In this document: one piece after another, positions 61,641 through 64,000 of the stretch
How positions within the stretch are numbered: position 1 is the stretch's first letter
How the letters are laid out: every line of letters begins with the position of its first letter
Assembly: GCA_021738385.1 (NCBI GenBank)
Contig: JAIPCF010000006.1
Coordinates: 1-64,000 of the forward strand
Source: Sulfuritalea sp.
GTDB lineage: Bacteria; Pseudomonadota; Gammaproteobacteria; Burkholderiales; Rhodocyclaceae
Reading direction: 5' to 3'
Length of the DNA: 64,000 nucleotides
Made by a program: the position numbers and the translations under genes
Notes under the pieces: model-generated
What the model saw: only the letters and a program-made list of their open reading frames with translations
Told to the model about the DNA's origin: nothing
The model's database searches: none

Positions 61641-61905
61641 TCAGTACAAGCTTCCGCGCTCGATCTTGAGTTTCCACGTATAAGTGTTCGAGACTGCTAC
61701 ATCGCCGGAGATCAAACCCAGACCGATCGTCCCGCTGGTGCCGAACCCCCGGCACTGCTGGTATTTTGACCTTTAACCCGGCGCTGACCACACGCATCAG
61801 AGTCTTGCACCTTGGGTTCGAAAAGCCATCGAACGCGATCTCTCCCGCTTTGATTACATACTGACCACCGGCCACCACGTTGTGGCCGACGATCTTTTCC
61901 GGTTA
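61641..61905 (-). pseudogene. Decayed, internally deleted paralogue of the GK-repeat protein
   Basis: The minus strand reads stop-PEKIVGHNVVAGGQYVIKAGE, then FDGFSNPRCKTLMRVV and KVKIPAVPG, matching the repeat end and linker of the intact neighbour (KVVGHTVVEAGKYVVKAGEF, VCKATMAAL, KIKLPAVPG). After a frame change it continues GFGTSGTIGLGLISGDVAVS and YTWKLK, matching the neighbour's last 30 residues. About 250 residues are missing between. The signal peptide and first repeats are gone, and an in-frame stop precedes the fragment. Confidence 0.82.
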
Positions 61906-62126
61906 GACAATGATTGCAGCCTCTTTTTCCCGTTATCAGCTGGCGAGTGTGCTCGATGTTTGCGGCTGTCTTGTTAACGGAATTCCGCGATGAGACGGCA
62001 AGTCAGACCGGCAACGGCGAGGTGTCAATAGAAAAACCCGGACCGCATGCCAAGAAAGAACAACGGCATCACATACCAGATCCCCGAAAATGCCGCTGTC
62101 CGACTATTAATGCGGCTACTCGTCTG

Positions 62127-64000
62127 CTACTCCTCGAGTTCCCGCACCATTTCTGAAAGCGAAGTGACGATGTCCGACAGGCCGACCGAAAGGTTGATCA
62201 GGATGCGCTGGCCAAGCTCGGGGTGCCGGCGGCAGATTTGCCGGAAGTCTTCACCATCCAGACGCCAGCACACGCTGCGGGTTTCGGCGATCACGTCGGC
62301 ACCGCGCGGCCGGCCAGTGAGCATGCCGACTTCGCCGAAGCTGACGCCGGGACCGAAGCTTGAGAAACGCAACACGCGCCCTTCGATTTGCCGCGACACA
62401 GTGGCCCGTCCGGCAGCGAGCAGATATAGAAAATCGCTTGCATCGCCTTCGCGAACGATGTGTGATCCGGCTTCAAACTCTTCGCGGTGCAGCAGTGCTT
62501 CCAGTTGGGCTCTTTCGTCAGGTTGAATACCTTTGAGAATATCGAAGACTTCAAGCGGGTATTCGGTTCCCTCGTCCATGCTGATGCCCGCCTTCAGCAG
62601 TAGAATTTCCTCTGCATGCGTCACAGCGCTGTCGGTATCGTCGAAACATCGGCCATCGGCGATCAAGCTTGCACCTCCAAGGTTTTCTAGCGACTTGCGT
62701 ATTGGCGAGCCCTGGCCGACATAGGCCAGCAGAAGCGTGCACTGGGTCCGTGTCAGCGCCTTGTCCAACTGATTCAGGGCAACGACGCCACTGCCATCGA
62801 TACTGTCAGCCCGCTTGAGATCAAGCACGAGTATCTGGCAGCCTGCGGTGGCGCGCTCCAAATGGTCGGTGAGTTGTTCGACCGATCCGAAAAAGATCGC
62901 TCCTTGCACCTGAACCAGAACGATGCGCTCCGCCAGTTGACTTAGCACGCGTTGATGCGCGGAGGGGCGCGTGGTACGTGAGTGGAGATGCGTTCCGGTG
63001 AGGGTGCGGCGCACGATGTTTTTCGAGGCGTCGCGGACAAAAATCACAAACGACAAGCTCATGCCGGTGATGAGCGCCGGCACAACCCCGAAAACGACGA
63101 CGATCAGCGTGACGGAAATAACGACTGCAATCGTGGCGAGAAGGTCGGAGTCGATACCCTGTCGCTGGCGCCCGATTAGCAAGAGCAAGTTTTTGCTCCA
63201 ACCGTCCAGCTGGGTCAGTGTGGTCGCGACCACCACGCCTGCCATGACGGATACCGGAATATGGCCGATCACGTTGCCCAGTCCAACGGCGCAAGCCGCC
63301 AGCATCAGACCATGGGCGAGATTGGCGGCACGCCCGCGCCCACCGTTGTTCAATACGTAGCGGGTGATTGAAGGTGATCCGCCGGTAGGCAGTCCTCCCA
63401 TCACGCCCGAGGCCACGTTGCCCAGACCCTGTAGCAGCAACTCGCGATTGCTATCCGGACGGACGCCAGTCACTGAACCCGATGCCGAGATGCTGATCAA
63501 GGATTGCAGTGAGGCGATCATTGCAATCATGATCGCTGTGGCGAGCAGATCGGGAGCAATCTCCGCGAAAGCGTCGCTGCGAAGCAAACCTGACAAGGTG
63601 TCGAACTGTGGCGTCAGGGGCAGTTCCAGCGCGCTGGTTCCCACCACGCGACCCAGATCTGTTCCAGGAAACAGTGCCATGGCGGACCAGTAGAGCGCAC
63701 TGCCCAGCACGATTCCCCATAAGGCGGCCGGACCCCATTTCAACCAGCGGGGAAGTACCGAGGTGATCAGCAGGGCCGCCAAACCCAACACGGCCGCACC
63801 AAAGTGAGGAGTGGATAGGCCCTGCACAATTCGCCATGTTGCCGACCAGTTCTGTTCACCCAGCATGGCGGGTATCTGAACCAGCAGTAAAAGTACCGCG
63901 AAACCGTTGATGAAACCGGCAATCACCGGATAGGGAATGAAGCGGACGAACTTGCCCAGTCGGGAAAGACCAAGGACGGCCTGAAAGGCACCCGCAAGCA
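62127..64000 (-). CDS. SulP-family transporter with STAS and cyclic nucleotide-binding domains (5' end outside window)
   Basis: The frame runs open to the right edge (LAGAFQAVLGLSRLGKFVRF then IPYPVIAGFINGFAVLL at the window end), so the N-terminus with the first SulP helices is missing. About 624 residues are seen. Membrane part ends near SLSFVIFVRDASKN. STAS: VLVQVQGAIFFGSVEQLTDHL, ILVLDLKRADSIDGSGVVALNQL. A cNMP-binding barrel closes the protein (FEAGSHIVREGDASDFLYLLAAGRATV, SFGEVGMLTGRPRGADVIAE). A SulP-STAS-cNMP layout suggests transport gated by a cyclic nucleotide. Its third SulP relatives lie at 43.3-49.9 kb. Confidence 0.9.
   Translation of the reverse strand, partial: LAGAFQAVLGLSRLGKFVRFIPYPVIAGFINGFAVLLLLVQIPAMLGEQNWSATWRIVQGLSTPHFGAAVLGLAALLITSVLPRWLKWGPAALWGIVLGSALYWSAMALFPGTDLGRVVGTSALELPLTPQFDTLSGLLRSDAFAEIAPDLLATAIMIAMIASLQSLISISASGSVTGVRPDSNRELLLQGLGNVASGVMGGLPTGGSPSITRYVLNNGGRGRAANLAHGLMLAACAVGLGNVIGHIPVSVMAGVVVATTLTQLDGWSKNLLLLIGRQRQGIDSDLLATIAVVISVTLIVVVFGVVPALITGMSLSFVIFVRDASKNIVRRTLTGTHLHSRTTRPSAHQRVLSQLAERIVLVQVQGAIFFGSVEQLTDHLERATAGCQILVLDLKRADSIDGSGVVALNQLDKALTRTQCTLLLAYVGQGSPIRKSLENLGGASLIADGRCFDDTDSAVTHAEEILLLKAGISMDEGTEYPLEVFDILKGIQPDERAQLEALLHREEFEAGSHIVREGDASDFLYLLAAGRATVSRQIEGRVLRFSSFGPGVSFGEVGMLTGRPRGADVIAETRSVCWRLDGEDFRQICRRHPELGQRILINLSVGLSDIVTSLSEMVRELEE

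Noticed and set aside
62047-62526. Plus-strand frame (MPRKNNGITYQIP...) overlapping the SulP-cNMP gene
   Set aside because: It lies mostly opposite well-conserved cNMP-domain codons and has low-complexity Arg/Ser composition.

Overview
The window reads as chromosomal DNA of a betaproteobacterium, most likely a Rhodocyclales or Sterolibacteriaceae-type facultative anaerobe. This is inference from gene content: a hemC-hemD-hemX-hemY run, GTP-type PEP carboxykinase, a MaeB-type malic enzyme, two different 2-oxoacid:acceptor oxidoreductases, a DUF2249/FmdE-like pair behind an FNR-type box, and many chemotaxis and c-di-GMP proteins. I found no rRNA, tRNA or CRISPR.

Layout. 0.5-9.7 kb: a lysine/alanine-rich histone-H1/AlgP-like protein, an aminotransferase, pckG, maeB, a patatin and a PBP7-type endopeptidase. 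9.8-13.9 kb: the heme operon hemCDXY. 14-18 kb: small envelope proteins, a LysE exporter, DUF2239 with a clear promoter/operator, and an enolase-superfamily enzyme. 18-20.6 kb: a scrambled accessory patch with a truncated C39-like gene, two 5'-end remnants of an IS1182-type element, what looks like one orphan integron gene cassette (attC plus a membrane-anchored receiver protein), and small repeats. 20.5-28.4 kb: hemF (with an in-frame repeat-derived insertion), purE, folD, iorBA, tusE-like, an alcohol dehydrogenase and pcm. 28.8-34.7 kb: a soluble CZB chemoreceptor and a four-gene 2-oxoacid oxidoreductase operon. 34.9-40 kb: aroG, a GT39/UbiA-type/cNMP operon, and the FNR-box DUF2249/FmdE pair. 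40.5-50 kb: a chemoreceptor, a PduO-type adenosyltransferase and a cluster of anion transporters (SulP-STAS-USP-USP, SLC13, SulP-STAS) with a decayed SLC13 copy. 50-55.4 kb: an FMN 2-hydroxyacid dehydrogenase and a seven-PAS GGDEF/EAL protein. 55.5-59.1 kb: a tight five-gene operon of largely unknown function (HTH-ferredoxin-reductase fusion, LexA-like S24 domain protein, two small proteins, an Sfum_1244-type protein). 59.3-64 kb: a PsiF-type protein, a repeat-rich secreted protein with a decayed neighbouring paralogue, and a SulP-STAS-cNMP transporter running off the right edge.

The strongest unexplained signal is a dispersed repeat of about 26 bp: at least twelve good copies in 64 kb, in both orientations, between genes and inside four coding sequences where the reading frame is kept. 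The orphan integron cassette, the HemF insertion and the five-gene 55.5-59.1 kb operon are the other leads.
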